This document shows positions 32,062 through 42,254 of a stretch of DNA of 64,000 nt, one piece after another. Positions within the stretch are counted from its first letter, which is position 1, and each line of letters starts with the position of its first letter. The DNA is from Cyanophora paradoxa. Its lineage: Eukaryota > Glaucocystophyceae > Cyanophorales > Cyanophoraceae. Location of the stretch: the NCBI GenBank assembly GCA_004431415.1, contig QPMI01000194.1:1-64000 (forward strand). The letters run 5' to 3'. A model generated the notes under the pieces. It did not search any database. It was not told the DNA's origin and was given only the letters and a program-made list of their open reading frames with translations. A program made the translations under genes and the position numbers.

Positions 32062-33849
32062 TCACGCTTCTGCTTTTGCTACACGACCCCGACCCCGCAC
32101 TGCATTCGCTGCACCTCGTTCACCTCCAGGCGAACTGCGAGCTGCCCCGCCACGGCCAGCCCCACGACCACCCCTCGACGACATTGGCCGGTCCATGCCA
32201 CCACGGCTGCCCCTGAGATGCGGGCCGCCACGTCCACGGCCCCGGAAGTCACCCCCGCGAGCCTCACCACCGCGAGTCTTTGACTGCCGGGTCTCAACCT
32301 TCAATTCCTTTCCATCCAGCGCAGGCTGCTCCAAGTTTAGTTCGATGCAGAGTTTAGGGTTAGGGCAGGAGTTTAGGGTTAGGGAAAGGCAACATGAAAC
32401 GCGAAGAGACAAACCCTGGTCGCGTCCGCAAGAAGCTTGACAACCGCTTCAGGAGTTTCGAAGTCGACAAATCCGTAGTTCTAAATGTGAAAGGGATTGT
32501 GGGATTAAAGAAAAGCTCACAGGAACAAATATATGATGCCCGACCTTGTCCGTCCTGATAGTGACACCAGTAATGGTCCCGTATTTCGCGAAAAGCGCGC
32601 GAAGCTTGGACTCGACCGTGGGCATGTCATAGACATCCGTAGGGAGATTCCCCACGAACACAGAACGCTTCTCATCTGGACACCCTCGCTCAGCGAGGGG
32701 CAGGCAGGTTGAGCGAAATTAAGGACAGCAAACCCTCTGCTGCATCATCAATCCCAGAGCGATCTTCGGTAATTGGTGCGTGCTGTCCGGGCGCAGGCTG
32801 TGGAGTGGAAGTGGATGGCCGCGGCGCGGTTGCTTGCGGACGAGATTCCTTTGGCTTCTCCAGAGCATTTGCAGCCGCGGCCGTCGAAAGAATCGATGCG
32901 TATGTCTTCTTACCCCCTGCAACCGAGGCGGCCGCGCTGTCCTCGGCTACTTGCACTGGCGTCGAACTGCCGGTCGCCGCGCGACTCTCCGAATCGACCG
33001 GCGCGCTTGCTGGCGCCGCGATCGCAGTAGCCGCAGCGTGGCGCGTAGCGGCTGCAGGTGCTGGTTGAGCTGGAGCTTGGGCAGGAGCTTGGGCGGGAGT
33101 TGGGGCTGCTGGCGTGGCTACTGCCAGGGGCTGCTGAGCCGGCGTCTTCGGGGGAGCGCTATGAGAAACGACGGTCTGGACGGGCTCCGGAACGGGGTGG
33201 GCTGGAGGTGCGAAGTGAATAAGAAGCAGGACTGTGTCGAAGAAAAGGGCGCACCAGTCAAATCCGCGGAAGCGGCCGAGGTCGCTTCCGGCTGAAGGAA
33301 ACGGAAGATGTCATTCAACACGTAGAACCCGTTCTGCTGCGGCGCGAGGAAGAAGGTTTGCGCGAAACGCCGTGGCGCCGAGTTCTTGTTTGCAAGGTAG
33401 CCAGTAACCATCACGATGACGCCGCCGCTGAGTGATGTCTGGCTATCTACAAAAGAGATCTGTGGCTTGCAGTCCTTGAAGTCGAGGGACAGAATCTTTT
33501 CATGGATGTTCTGTGGGGCGCCGCAGCACGAGCGGCGCTCAGGTGCGCAAGATTCCGAACATGCGCGAGGTACATGGCCTGGTTCGCACCTTCTGGCCGA
33601 CGGCGGTGTCGGTCGACTTCTCGGCGTCCTCCTCGCTGAATGTGAAAACACTCTCCTCTTTGTAGAAGCGGTGGAGAGAGTTTGGGTTCGACGCAAGCAG
33701 CATGTAGTACTGGCGCACAAACGCATTCCCTGCGATGGGATGGCTGCGTGCTTAGCATGCGTCGCGCAGACTGGGCGATGATTCGGTCTTACAGCTAACG
33801 CGAACGCCGCGGACGCTGGCGCACCGACTACATTCGGGTTCGTCGCCAT
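32062..33849 (-). CDS. G3BP-like protein (NTF2 + RRM + RGG)
   Basis: Stress-granule/RNA-binding protein architecture. It starts MATNPNVVGAPASAAFAL at 33849. An intron leads to NAFVRQYYMLLASNP, LHRFYKEESVFTFSEED, then NIHEKILSLDFKDCKPQISF, VDSQTSLSGGVIVMVTGYLA, RRFAQTFFLAP and FYVLNDIFRFLQPE: a full NTF2-like domain. The middle is Pro/Ala/Gln-rich. The RRM reads RSVFVGNLPTDVYDMPTVES, ALFAKYGTITGVTIRTDK and VDFETPEAVVKLL. The tail is RGG-type (ARGGDFRGRGRGG, RGGRGAGRGG) ending VAKAEA-stop at 32062. Domain order is exactly that of animal G3BP and plant G3BP-like proteins. One intron near the 3' end contains two telomere-like words. Confidence 0.92.
32337..32382 (+). repeat. Two telomere-like words in an intron
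   Basis: The word gtttagggttaggg occurs twice, 18-19 bp apart, inside the last-but-one intron of the G3BP-like gene. In the gene's own orientation it reads CCCTAACCCTAAAC and sits where a branch point and pyrimidine tract would be expected, about 25-50 nt before the acceptor. Confidence 0.75.
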
Positions 33850-34050
33850 CGCTTTTCGCGCCTCAGCCTTGAGTTCTGGTGTACCCCAAAGACCACCGAA
33901 CAGGTCCGAACTTGTGACCGAAGTGACCGACCAAGGCGTGCGTTGTGAAGCCGACAATTTGTTATAGCGCGTAGCACAGCCAGACGGCACCCAGCGGACG
34001 TGTACAGCCAAGCCCGGAACCGGAGAGTTGGAGCAAGTTAGGACGGCCAG
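33850..34050. promoter_or_regulatory. 201-bp divergent promoter, G3BP / coiled-coil gene
   Basis: 201 bp between the two start codons, with no other gene. It includes gaccgaagtgaccgaccaagg. No core element is assignable. Confidence 0.45.
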
Positions 34051-34567
34051 ATGCACGGTATGCGTAGGGAGCTGGAGGAGGCCAGGAAGTCAAGCGTTCA
34101 GAGGTGGAACGCCAGGCTCGATCGCTCCGCGTACAAGCGCGCCCATGTCCGGTTAATTCTGGCTTGTGCTGACACTTCATCAGGGTGGACCTCCTAGCAG
34201 AGACAGAACGCATTGAGGAGGAGAACAGGGTGCGGCTGCAGTCCCAGGCTAGGAGAGCCCGGGCGCTGGAGAGCCGCAAAGAGCAGGTTCGGCACACCTG
34301 CCAACTTACGTCGATAGCGCTCTTCATGACTGGATGCCAGGTGAAGAATGAGATAATTTTAAAAGCGCTCGCCGAGGAATCGGATGTCGAGGCGCTTCGC
34401 AGAGAGAAGCGACTGCTTGCGGAAGGTGAGGCCTTCCTGCTTGCAGATTTGTTGTATGCTGACCGCGAGTATCGCTTCTCAAGAGGAAAAAAGGCTGCGA
34501 GCGATTCTAGGTAAATCAATCTTTCGATTTGACGTTTCGGAATGCAGCTGAGGCGTTCCCTGTTATA
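34051..34567 (+). CDS. Small coiled-coil protein, function unknown
   Basis: Begins MHGMRRELEEARKSSVQRW at 34051. Exon 2, joined phase 2 at 34190, reads VDLLAETERIEEENRVRL and QARRARALESRKEQ. A GT-AG intron joins to VKNEIILKALAEESDVEALR and REKRLLAEGEAFLLADLLY near 34341-34460. After the next intron the frame closes within a few codons (best reading near 34567). The product is about 135 aa, highly charged and helical throughout. It resembles short axonemal coiled-coil proteins in composition only; I do not recognise the family. Confidence 0.6.
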
Positions 34568-35036
34568 GATCTCGAGAAGTCTCTGGCCAAGATCAGTTCT
34601 GCGGGAACAGCCCCTAAGACAAGATAGCAACGTCGGGCTGGTTTTATCTTGCTTTCAGCGTAGACACGCCATGTGGTGACGGGCTACACTTGGGCTGGTG
34701 TAGCCCTAGCGGTTGCCGGCCTGGCCTTTCCCCCTGTGGTGTTGAAGGGAAGTACCGCTCCATCCCCGTGCGCAGGCAGTGAGCATGACGGGTGCAGCAG
34801 GCAGTGAGCATGACAGGTGCTGTGAAAGGCAGCTCCATGCATTTGATCGTGCTGGCTGTTGGAACAGCTATTGCTATAGCATGCGCAGCACATGCACAGT
34901 CTTCTAACGCGAGCAAATGCACAGTCTTTCTAACGTGAGTTTTTCACTCCCTGTCCAACCCCATCCAAAGGGGCCCCTGGGCAATGTAGCAGTACGAGTA
35001 AAGATTGTCTAGCTAATCCCGAAATCGATCGACAGC
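34568..35036. other. Convergent intergenic region with short tandem duplications
   Basis: A 25-bp unit (caggcagtgagcatgac-ggtgc-g) is repeated in tandem at 34773-34822, and atgcacagtctt-ctaacg-gag is repeated at 34890-34940. No gene. Confidence 0.5.
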
Positions 35037-36808
35037 CTAGATTTGCATCTGATTTGCACCCTGGAAGAGCTCCCTCCTAATCTCAGGCGTGATCTTTGCA
35101 TGTTCCTGCTGCCTCAATAACAGCTTGAAAGATTCCTTCGCCTCCGCAGTGATGTCACCCTTGTACCTGTAAGGACGTGCTTGAGTGAAAAGTATCACAA
35201 TGATCACACGAAGGCCCAGACCTCTGAACGAAGGCAAGGAGGGAAAGATGCCAAATCACTGGCATCTGCCTCATCTCTGACAGGAACGACAGAAAATGCG
35301 AAACGATGGCATCAATCACTCTGTAAGGAAGCGAGTACTTCTTCTCAATAAGTGTTCTCAAAAAGATGGAGACTGCGGGACTGTATGCCATCTCGCAGAG
35401 CTAATTTCAGTCAGAAAGAGAGTACAAGAGCTGAAATACAGGAGTGTACCTTTATGATTGCTGCTGCAGAGTGCAACACAGGAACAGAGACTCTGGAAAG
35501 GATAGATGACAAGATCACGGCCTCCCTAATGGAGCAGGTCATCCCCTGTGTCGTATTGTGCAATGAGACAAAATACAACGCATAGGTTGAACATTAAACG
35601 AACCTCGCAAAGTGGCAGAAGAAGACCTTTGTAGAACGCAGCTGGCTTGTACAGAGCCTTTTTGAGCGCCATGTAAAGATGAAAATTTAACTTCTTGTGC
35701 TCCTGGATGTCATGCTGAACACGAGGTAGAAGGATGGTACTGTAAAATCTTTGTAACCAGACATGTTAGAATGGCAATCTGCAGAAATACAAGGAATGGA
35801 GCACCTCTGTGCCATTTTGGCATTTAGGTTCGATGCGAAAAGTCGTGTTGCTTGATACACCGCTGCACATGACCATTCATCCGGTCGTGTAATGAGGAGC
35901 ACTTCTTCCCAGTTGCGAAGAGAAGGCACGATTTTGAATGCTTTCGGAATTTTCCCAGAAGAGTAGGACTTCAAGAGATCACCAACCCTGCACTCCGGTC
36001 TCAGCAGGTTTAGCGGGATGAAACGAAACGATTGTTTACCCCGTGTATACTTCCAGTACCTTAGGGTTCATCTTATCCTCATCTGCACAAGAGTTGGTGG
36101 TGACCAGTAACCATGGATCGATCACACGATCAAGCGCACGCGGCTCGACAACATCGGCAGCGCCCGATTCCTTTTCTTTGATCTTTTCCATTATAATGTC
36201 CGCCAAGGTTCGCCGACTTCCCGCGTCGCTGGGCATAAACATGTTCAGGGTGCGCTCTTCCTCCTCGGTCATCTGACGAAGGGTAAGGATCGCAGCGAAT
36301 CACTGAGCCCTCGAAGCACTGAAGCCACCTCCTCAAACCCTTCCTCTTCAATCTCTCCACGGTCATCATACGCGCCGTCGGAATCAGAGTCCGCATCGCT
36401 GTCAGGCGCAATCTCGGCGCCTGCGGGTCTGCGAACTCAATGAGAACGACTCCTCTCTATGGAAAACAACTAAATACAGAGAGCGCACAGTCCTTCGCGA
36501 GACCCCGCGCGCCCCTCCCCGTCAGAATCAGCTTCGATCTCGTCGAGCTGCTTCCGGGCCTGATCGAGGATCTTCCTCGTAACTTTTGGAGCAAGTACCT
36601 CCTGCAAAACGTGAGAGGGCGTTGCGTACGCGACGCGCGCGGCGCCGCCGACCTCGCCATGATCGTCGGGCCTCTGCCGCTTCGGCTGCCGTGTCTTTGT
36701 CCTCACAGCCTTTTCCGCATCGTACTCATCGAGCAGAGCCCTCTTCTGCTGCACTGGCTGCTCTGCTTTCGGGATCCTGCTGGGCTTGCTGGACCCCGGC
36801 CTCGGCAT
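35037..36808 (-). CDS. BYSL: Bystin (40S ribosome biogenesis, ENP1)
   Basis: Nucleolar/cytoplasmic factor for 18S rRNA processing and 40S assembly. It starts [20 protein letters not shown] at 36808 with a basic N-terminal region ([29 protein letters not shown]). Middle exons give acidic and [12 protein letters not shown] parts near 36180 and [12 protein letters not shown] near 36100, then a diagnostic core: [34 protein letters not shown] and [15 protein letters not shown] near 35190-35380. The last exon reads [20 protein letters not shown], then [11 protein letters not shown] and a stop at 35037. Length and motif order match the family. Confidence 0.93.
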
Positions 36809-37338
36809 ACTAGCGGTTGCTGCAGCGCTGGCCAGCAAGCACGATACCGTCAGAGCGCGCGACTCGGGCGCGCGGTGCAACGCGACTAGAAGGGTCTCAA
36901 CGCCGCACCGTTCCTGTACCCGTTCCCTGTTCAAATTTGCAGAGTGCATAATCGATATCACGTACCGCGCCCAGCTAGGGAGGGCGCCGGGCCGGGGCGG
37001 GCCGGAAATTAAAGGATTGTTTAATTCGGCTGGGGGGCCGGCCGCGGGCTGCCAGGCTGGGACTAGCTCGGAGTCAGAACGTGAACGACATGTGCACATG
37101 CAGCTAGCACTAATATTTAATATTAATTTCAAGCTGGATGCCGATGATGCATACAACTGATATAACGATATGTGCATGCACATGTTATCATCATGATTGC
37201 CTCCAGCAGCTACCTACTAGAGGCGTCAACTTGCTATATATCAGCTAGGCTGGCTATGAAGGTGGGTCTATAGCTAAGTCTTCCCCAGTCCACCTGCAGC
37301 TCGAGCTTTTGATGTGCTTCAGGTAAACTGGATTCAAG
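36809..37338. other. Intergenic region, bystin upstream
   Basis: Contains GC-rich (gggccggggcgggccgg) and tgtgcacatgcagctag/tatgtgcatgcacatg palindromic words. No gene supported. Confidence 0.4.
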
Positions 37339-38261
37339 TCAAGTCCAAATGACAAGCATGAATAATACAAAGATGATGAGCAGTAGCCAGCCAATTGTGC
37401 AAAGCTTTCCCCGAGATGTGTCCTTGAGCAATTTGTCGAGGCTCTTGTTTAGAAACTTCAGCCTCGAGTGAGCCTCTGTTGCACCTCGCTGTGCGTCATC
37501 GATGAGCTCTCCATGCTCCTCTGCCTTATCCCGAATGTCAACGGCAATCTGATGCATACGGCCTCCAGCGCGCAGAATCTCATCCAGCTGTTCATCCTCG
37601 CGCTTCTCCAGCATCTGCATTCGCATCTTGCGAGCTTCATCCTCTGGAGATGGCGACTCCTGCGCAGCTCGCTGCTGCATCGGTCTACCCGCTCCTCCTG
37701 AGAGAAAGTAAACGGCAATGCGCTTCATAGCTTGGATGGACATACCGGCAGGCCCTGGTAACAAGTCTGAGCGCTTGGATTTCGAAACCGCCAGGGACGC
37801 CTTCAGCTCGTCGATGGCCGCCAGTGTATTGCTCACGAACTGCTTCCTGTTCACGATTTCGTTCTGATCGATGCCGTAGGCATGCCTGCCGCCAACGCTA
37901 AGGCGCAGGGAAGAGCCGGCGCCGCATCCATAACCCGCGACCGCACCTGTCGGACTCTACCCTATCAATGCACATCTCTTCAAGATCCCGCGTGTCGCCG
38001 ATGAGGTTTTGCAACTCCGCAAGGAGATCTGCCTTGGCCTGCGGCCCACTCAAGGCGGCGCGCAGCCGCGGAGGGGCAGACACCAACCTTACTGCTTTCC
38101 GCATTATCTGGAAGCGCTCTCCACCGCTCAAAAGCGGCGCGTGCATTCTTCAGGGATTCGCGGATCTGGTCCCGGCCTGCGAAAACGTTCGCACAAACGA
38201 CTACGAGCTGCGAAAGACACATACCCTCGAAGTAGGGGTCACGGGCCGCGAAGAATGACAT
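37339..38261 (-). CDS. Syntaxin-6-like Qc-SNARE (SYP61-type)
   Basis: Membrane-anchored SNARE of the trans-Golgi/endosomal system. It starts MSFFAARDPYFE at 38261. A GT-AG intron joins to GRDQIRESLKNARAAFERWR, the syntaxin-6 N-terminal three-helix domain. Next comes ADLLAELQNLIGDTRDLEEM near 37970-38030, then RKQFVSNTLAAIDELKASLA. The SNARE helix runs EDEQLDEILRAGGRMHQIAV, DIRDKAEEHGELIDDAQRGA, EAHSRLKFLNKSLDKLLK and has Gln-type central-layer character. A single C-terminal anchor (TIGWLLLIIFVLFMLVIW) ends four codons before the stop. It sits divergently 458 bp from the KDEL receptor gene. Confidence 0.9.
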
Positions 38262-38718
38262 CTCCTGCTCTCTTGGAGCCTGCTGCGCTCTCCTGTGGCA
38301 AGACGCGCTAGCCGGTTCCCAACTTCTTCTGAACGGCCACGCTGAACTATTGCTTTGACCCGGGTCTTCTCGCGCTGAATTCGACGTTCGATTGCCGTAA
38401 GACGTCGGAGCCGGCACTGATTGCGGGCTGCAGCCTGCAGGTCTCGGTCTGAATCGGGGGGGAGGGGGCGAGGGGGGTAAAGGGCACACATCTTTTGCGG
38501 GCAGCAGCGCTCTTCCGCCTCGACTTCTTCAGCGTCTCAGAGCTCGCCAAAAGTTGGGGCTTGACGGCACGAACCGATTCGAACCGTCAAGCACCGCGAC
38601 AGGTAGAAACACAGTCCGCGGTAGAAAACACAGTCATCGCTGCGCACCCCGCGCGCGAGCGAGGTGCGCTTCCGATTGGAGCTCTGCATCCAACGCGCTT
38701 TGAGCGTGTGCGCAGGAC
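38262..38718. promoter_or_regulatory. Divergent region of Qc-SNARE and KDEL receptor, with a doubtful small gene
   Basis: On the minus strand 38290-38550 there are basic, helical frames (KKSRRKSAAARKR; RLRRLTAIERRIQREKTRVK; GRSEEVGNRLARLA) that might be exons of a small Arg/Lys-rich protein starting near 38550. The splice phases do not join cleanly by eye, so I do not call a gene. A ggggggagggggcgaggggggt tract lies at 38457-38478. Confidence 0.35.
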
Positions 38719-39635
38719 ATGAACATCTTCCGGCTTCTCGGCGACCTAGTGCACCTTTCTTCAATATTGGTCCTTCTGTGGAAGGTTCTCCACGTGAAGA
38801 ATGCCGCAGGTAAGGTTCTGGTGAATGCGCCCGCGAAAGTGTGAGGCGCGCCGACGCGTCGCAGGGATTTCGCTGAAGTCGGTGGAACTCTATGCTGTGG
38901 TGTTCTCCTGCAGGTATCTCGACATTTTCTGGAACTTCGCGTCGATGTGTACGTGCTTGGCGCTGCGGACCACCGCACACCGACGCAGTCTGCAGATAAC
39001 TACATCATGAAACTCATTTTCCTCGCTTCCACCTTCGGGATTATTTACGTGTTACGGGTCAAGCATTCGACGTACTACGATCGAACCCAGGATCAAATAG
39101 ATATCCGCTACATTCTGGGCCCATGTGCAGTCCTTGGCTTGATTTTCACAGATCAATTCACGTTCAGTGAGGTGTGAGAGTGCATGCATTGTAATTTCAC
39201 CCGTGAATGCGCTCATTAAGCGCAGATTCTCTGGGCGTTCTCCATATTCCTCGAGGCAGTAGCCATTATACCGCAGCTCTACTTGCTGCAGAGGACTGGC
39301 GAGGTGTGTTCCTGCTCACATCCGAATGTAGTATGCTTCTGACATTCATGATAAGGTTGAGAACCTCACTGCGGACTACATAGCAACGCTCGGTGGGTAC
39401 AGGGCTCTGTACATTCTGGTGTGTCTCGTGCACTTCAATTGTTTTTGGGGGTGCTGAAATCAGAAATTTTCTTCAGAATTGGATATACCGCTATGCCACA
39501 GAGGAGCATTACCGGCAAGGAAAGAACTACGTTGTCTGGATATGCGGGCTCGTGCAAACAGTAATCTACTGCGATTTCTTCTACTACTACTGGAAAAGCA
39601 GGATGCAGGGCAAAAAGATGGAGCTTCCTGCATAG
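38719..39635 (+). CDS. ERD2: ER lumen protein-retaining receptor (KDEL receptor, ERD2)
   Basis: Seven-TM receptor that returns HDEL/KDEL proteins from Golgi to ER. It starts [20 protein letters not shown] at 38719, continues [10 protein letters not shown], then over a GT-AG intron [20 protein letters not shown]. Further exons: [99 protein letters not shown] and [20 protein letters not shown]-stop. The conserved [24 protein letters not shown] and DFFYYY blocks and the Lys-rich cytosolic tail for COPI retrieval are all present. Confidence 0.96.
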
Positions 39636-40880
39636 CTCGATTTGCACATCTTTAGCTGTCCCCATAGCAGGTTAGCCTCTGTCTCCCAGTAGGGTAGCAT
39701 TTTGAGACGTGAATTGAAGGGAATATCCGTTTCCAGTGCCCAAACAAGTGTCCGCAGCCATGGCCTAGGTGTTTTCAGCTGGCCGAAATAGTACTGTCTG
39801 GCAATGGCAGTTCATATACATGCTCTTTTTCGATGGTGCTGTTCATGATCGCGATCGCATGCATATGCACGTGTACCGGACAGGCCGGACATGTACAGGG
39901 CCCGGGGTTCAACGTTGGGCTGCCGGTGGCAGACATGGCCAGCTGCATGGCGCACGGAGGGCGCAACGTTAATTATAACTTGCAATTGGCAATGTTTGTG
40001 CATGCACGTGCAACTGGCCATGGCCAGCACTGGCCGAGCGTGGCGCATGGCCGGTGTACATGTACATGCGCACGTGCATGTCCACGGGGAGCACACTGCG
40101 GTATTAAGTATTACGGTATATGTATACGTATATTACTAGTATTAATATTATATATATAACTCCGTAATATATATGATATAGAATGCACTGCAGACATCAA
40201 TCGCGCGCGCGATGCGTGCTCGCCATCTGATCATGATCATGAGGCGTGTGGGCACAGTAGCTAGTATACGTACTAGCGACGACCTCTGGCATCAACTACA
40301 TCCTCGTCTCACCGTGGCACATGTACATGTCGACGTCTGAAGTCGCCCGGAAGTTTCCACATTCCTTGCGCGACCGGCAGGCGCTGCCAACACTTCGATT
40401 CGTGCACGTGTCTTATACATACTCTTCTTCTTCTTCTTCGCACGTGATCAGATTCAAGATTCTGTTAGGACGAGCTACGAGAGCCTCGGAGGGGAGTCGG
40501 AGCAGGTTTTGAAGTTTCTCGAACGTTAACGTTAACTTTGAATTCGCCCCTTAAATTTTCGACACCCTCTTTTTCAAATCTGAGAGAAAAACTTCCCGAG
40601 ATATGGGTCTCTACATGATCAACGCGTTTACGGTTCGTCCGGTTCGTCCTTTGAAGCGTGAGCGTTGTCCACAGGAGCTTGTATGGAAGCTCCGAACTTG
40701 AAATGATTGAAACGGCTGCGCCGAATACCCGTACCCCTTTCATGTCGTGTGGCGACGTGTGCGCATGCTCACTGCTCCGCGAAATTCTGCATGCTCTTTG
40801 TCAGCCGCAGCTATAGAAACGTGCAGTTGTCGCCGCGCGTAGCTTGGTAGCGCGCCGCTGGCGCTAGCTGCAGCTGCCGC
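39636..40880. other. Gene-free, palindrome-rich region
   Basis: 1.2 kb without a supported gene. It is rich in self-complementary words (gcatgcatatgcacgtg, tgtacatgtacatgcgcacgtgcatg in part, ctgatcatgatcatgagg, gttaacgttaac) and AT-rich around 40130-40185. About 40395-40440 is a partial copy of the 13.96/23.67-kb repeat. Confidence 0.5.
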
Positions 40881-42105
40881 ATGTCGACCTCCTTCCGCGA
40901 CCTGGAGGCCAACCGAGGCGGCGTACACGACGCTACCCAATCCGCCGCGTCGCGTGGATCCACAAGAGCCGCTGCCGGCAGCAATGGTGCTGCTGCCGAT
41001 TGGGCAAGAAGTGAAGATGTGGTTCAGAGCCACATCTACTTGCTCAACGCGAATGTGAGCGGAATCGAGCGCATGTTGGCATCGCTCGGCGGTCGCGGGG
41101 ACACGCCTGCGATACGCGAAAGGATGTGCGCGCTTGAGCGCGATGAGCGCGCTTGAAAGCTGACAGGTCCCCAGACACCGGTCGGTCGAGGAGTCGCGCA
41201 CCGTCGTGCGGGACACAGAACAGGCCATGAAGGCCCTGAACAGCGTATCGGATGGACAGGACGGCCCGCGCGGCATCCAGAGGCGAAAGTTGATCAAGGA
41301 CCTCCAGCAGTCACTGCGCAGGTTTCAAGACATGTCCCGCGCGTACGGCGAGAAATTGCGTGCGCGCCATTATCTTTTGACAGCAGTTCCCTGGCATTAT
41401 TTTGATTTCTTGCAGGCAAATATCCACAACCGCCAAGCGTGTTCGTTCTCCCCTGCCTGGTACCTTGCCGAGAGCTTACGCGGTCCTCACGTGCTCAGAG
41501 CGGCGGAGCAGCTTGAACAGGGGGTTGCAGAGGATACTGAAAGCACATCCCTAATGGCATCACACAGACGGTTCGTTCCGTTCCTGAATGATGTCCGTAT
41601 CTCACAGCTGTTCCAGTGAGGAGCGGGTTGCTGTTCAGGCGGAGATATTAAGCAACGCGGATCTCATCCAGGAGCGTGCCAAGGCAATCCGTGACGTGGA
41701 AACCAGTGTGCAAGAGGTATTTCTAACTTTTTTGACCCCCTTTTGTTTTATACTTACGGGATCTTTTAGGTCAATGAAATCATGAGGGATCTAGCTGTCA
41801 TCGTTTCAGATCAGGGGGTGATGCTTGGTGTGGCTTTTGCTTGTGCTCGGTCGCCAGTCCGCCTACCAACGGCTCCGCAGACAGCATTGAGAGCAACATA
41901 GTGAGTGCACAGGAGAGGACAGGAGCAGCTGTAAAAGAGCTCGGAAAGGTACGGCTGTCCGAAATTTTTGAATGCTCAGAATGGCTCATTTAGCGATCAG
42001 GCAAGCGAGTATCAGAGGCGGTCGAGAAGGGCAGGTTGCATACTCCTTGTTGTAGCCCTCATTGTGTCCCTCGTCATTGTCTTGTGGCTCACGAACGCAC
42101 TCTAA
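40881..42105 (+). CDS. Qa-SNARE syntaxin (SYP2 / syntaxin-7/12-like)
   Basis: Target-membrane SNARE of the endosomal/vacuolar route. It starts MSTSFRDLEANRGGVHDATQ at 40881. The N-terminal helical domain continues WARSEDVVQSHIYLLNANVS and IERMLASLGGRGDTPAIRER, then EESRTVVRDTEQAMKALNS, RRKLIKDLQQSLRRFQDMSR. The SNARE helix reads AEILSNADLIQERAKAIRDV, ETSVQEVNEIMRDLAVIVSD (central-layer Gln expected in SVQEV/NEIMRDL region), then SIESNIVSAQERTGAAVKEL. After YQRRSRR comes a single anchor GCILLVVALIVSLVIVLWLT-NAL-stop at 42105. Organisation is standard for syntaxin 7/12 and plant SYP2. Confidence 0.92.
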
Positions 42106-42254
42106 GAGTTGTATAGAATCGCAGGCGGAAGCTTTCATTTGTAATTATAACTCCATCTCGAGCCCATGGCCATCAGGTCGGGCTCCCGTCGTCATCGTCA
42201 CACAGATCAAGAAGATCGACCACGCGGCCGGCCTGTATGGCGCTATAGACTGAG

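Noticed and set aside
38201-38550. Basic small gene on the minus strand upstream of the Qc-SNARE
   Set aside because: Candidate exons do not join in a consistent phase and overlap the SNARE start region; left as doubtful in the divergent region entry.
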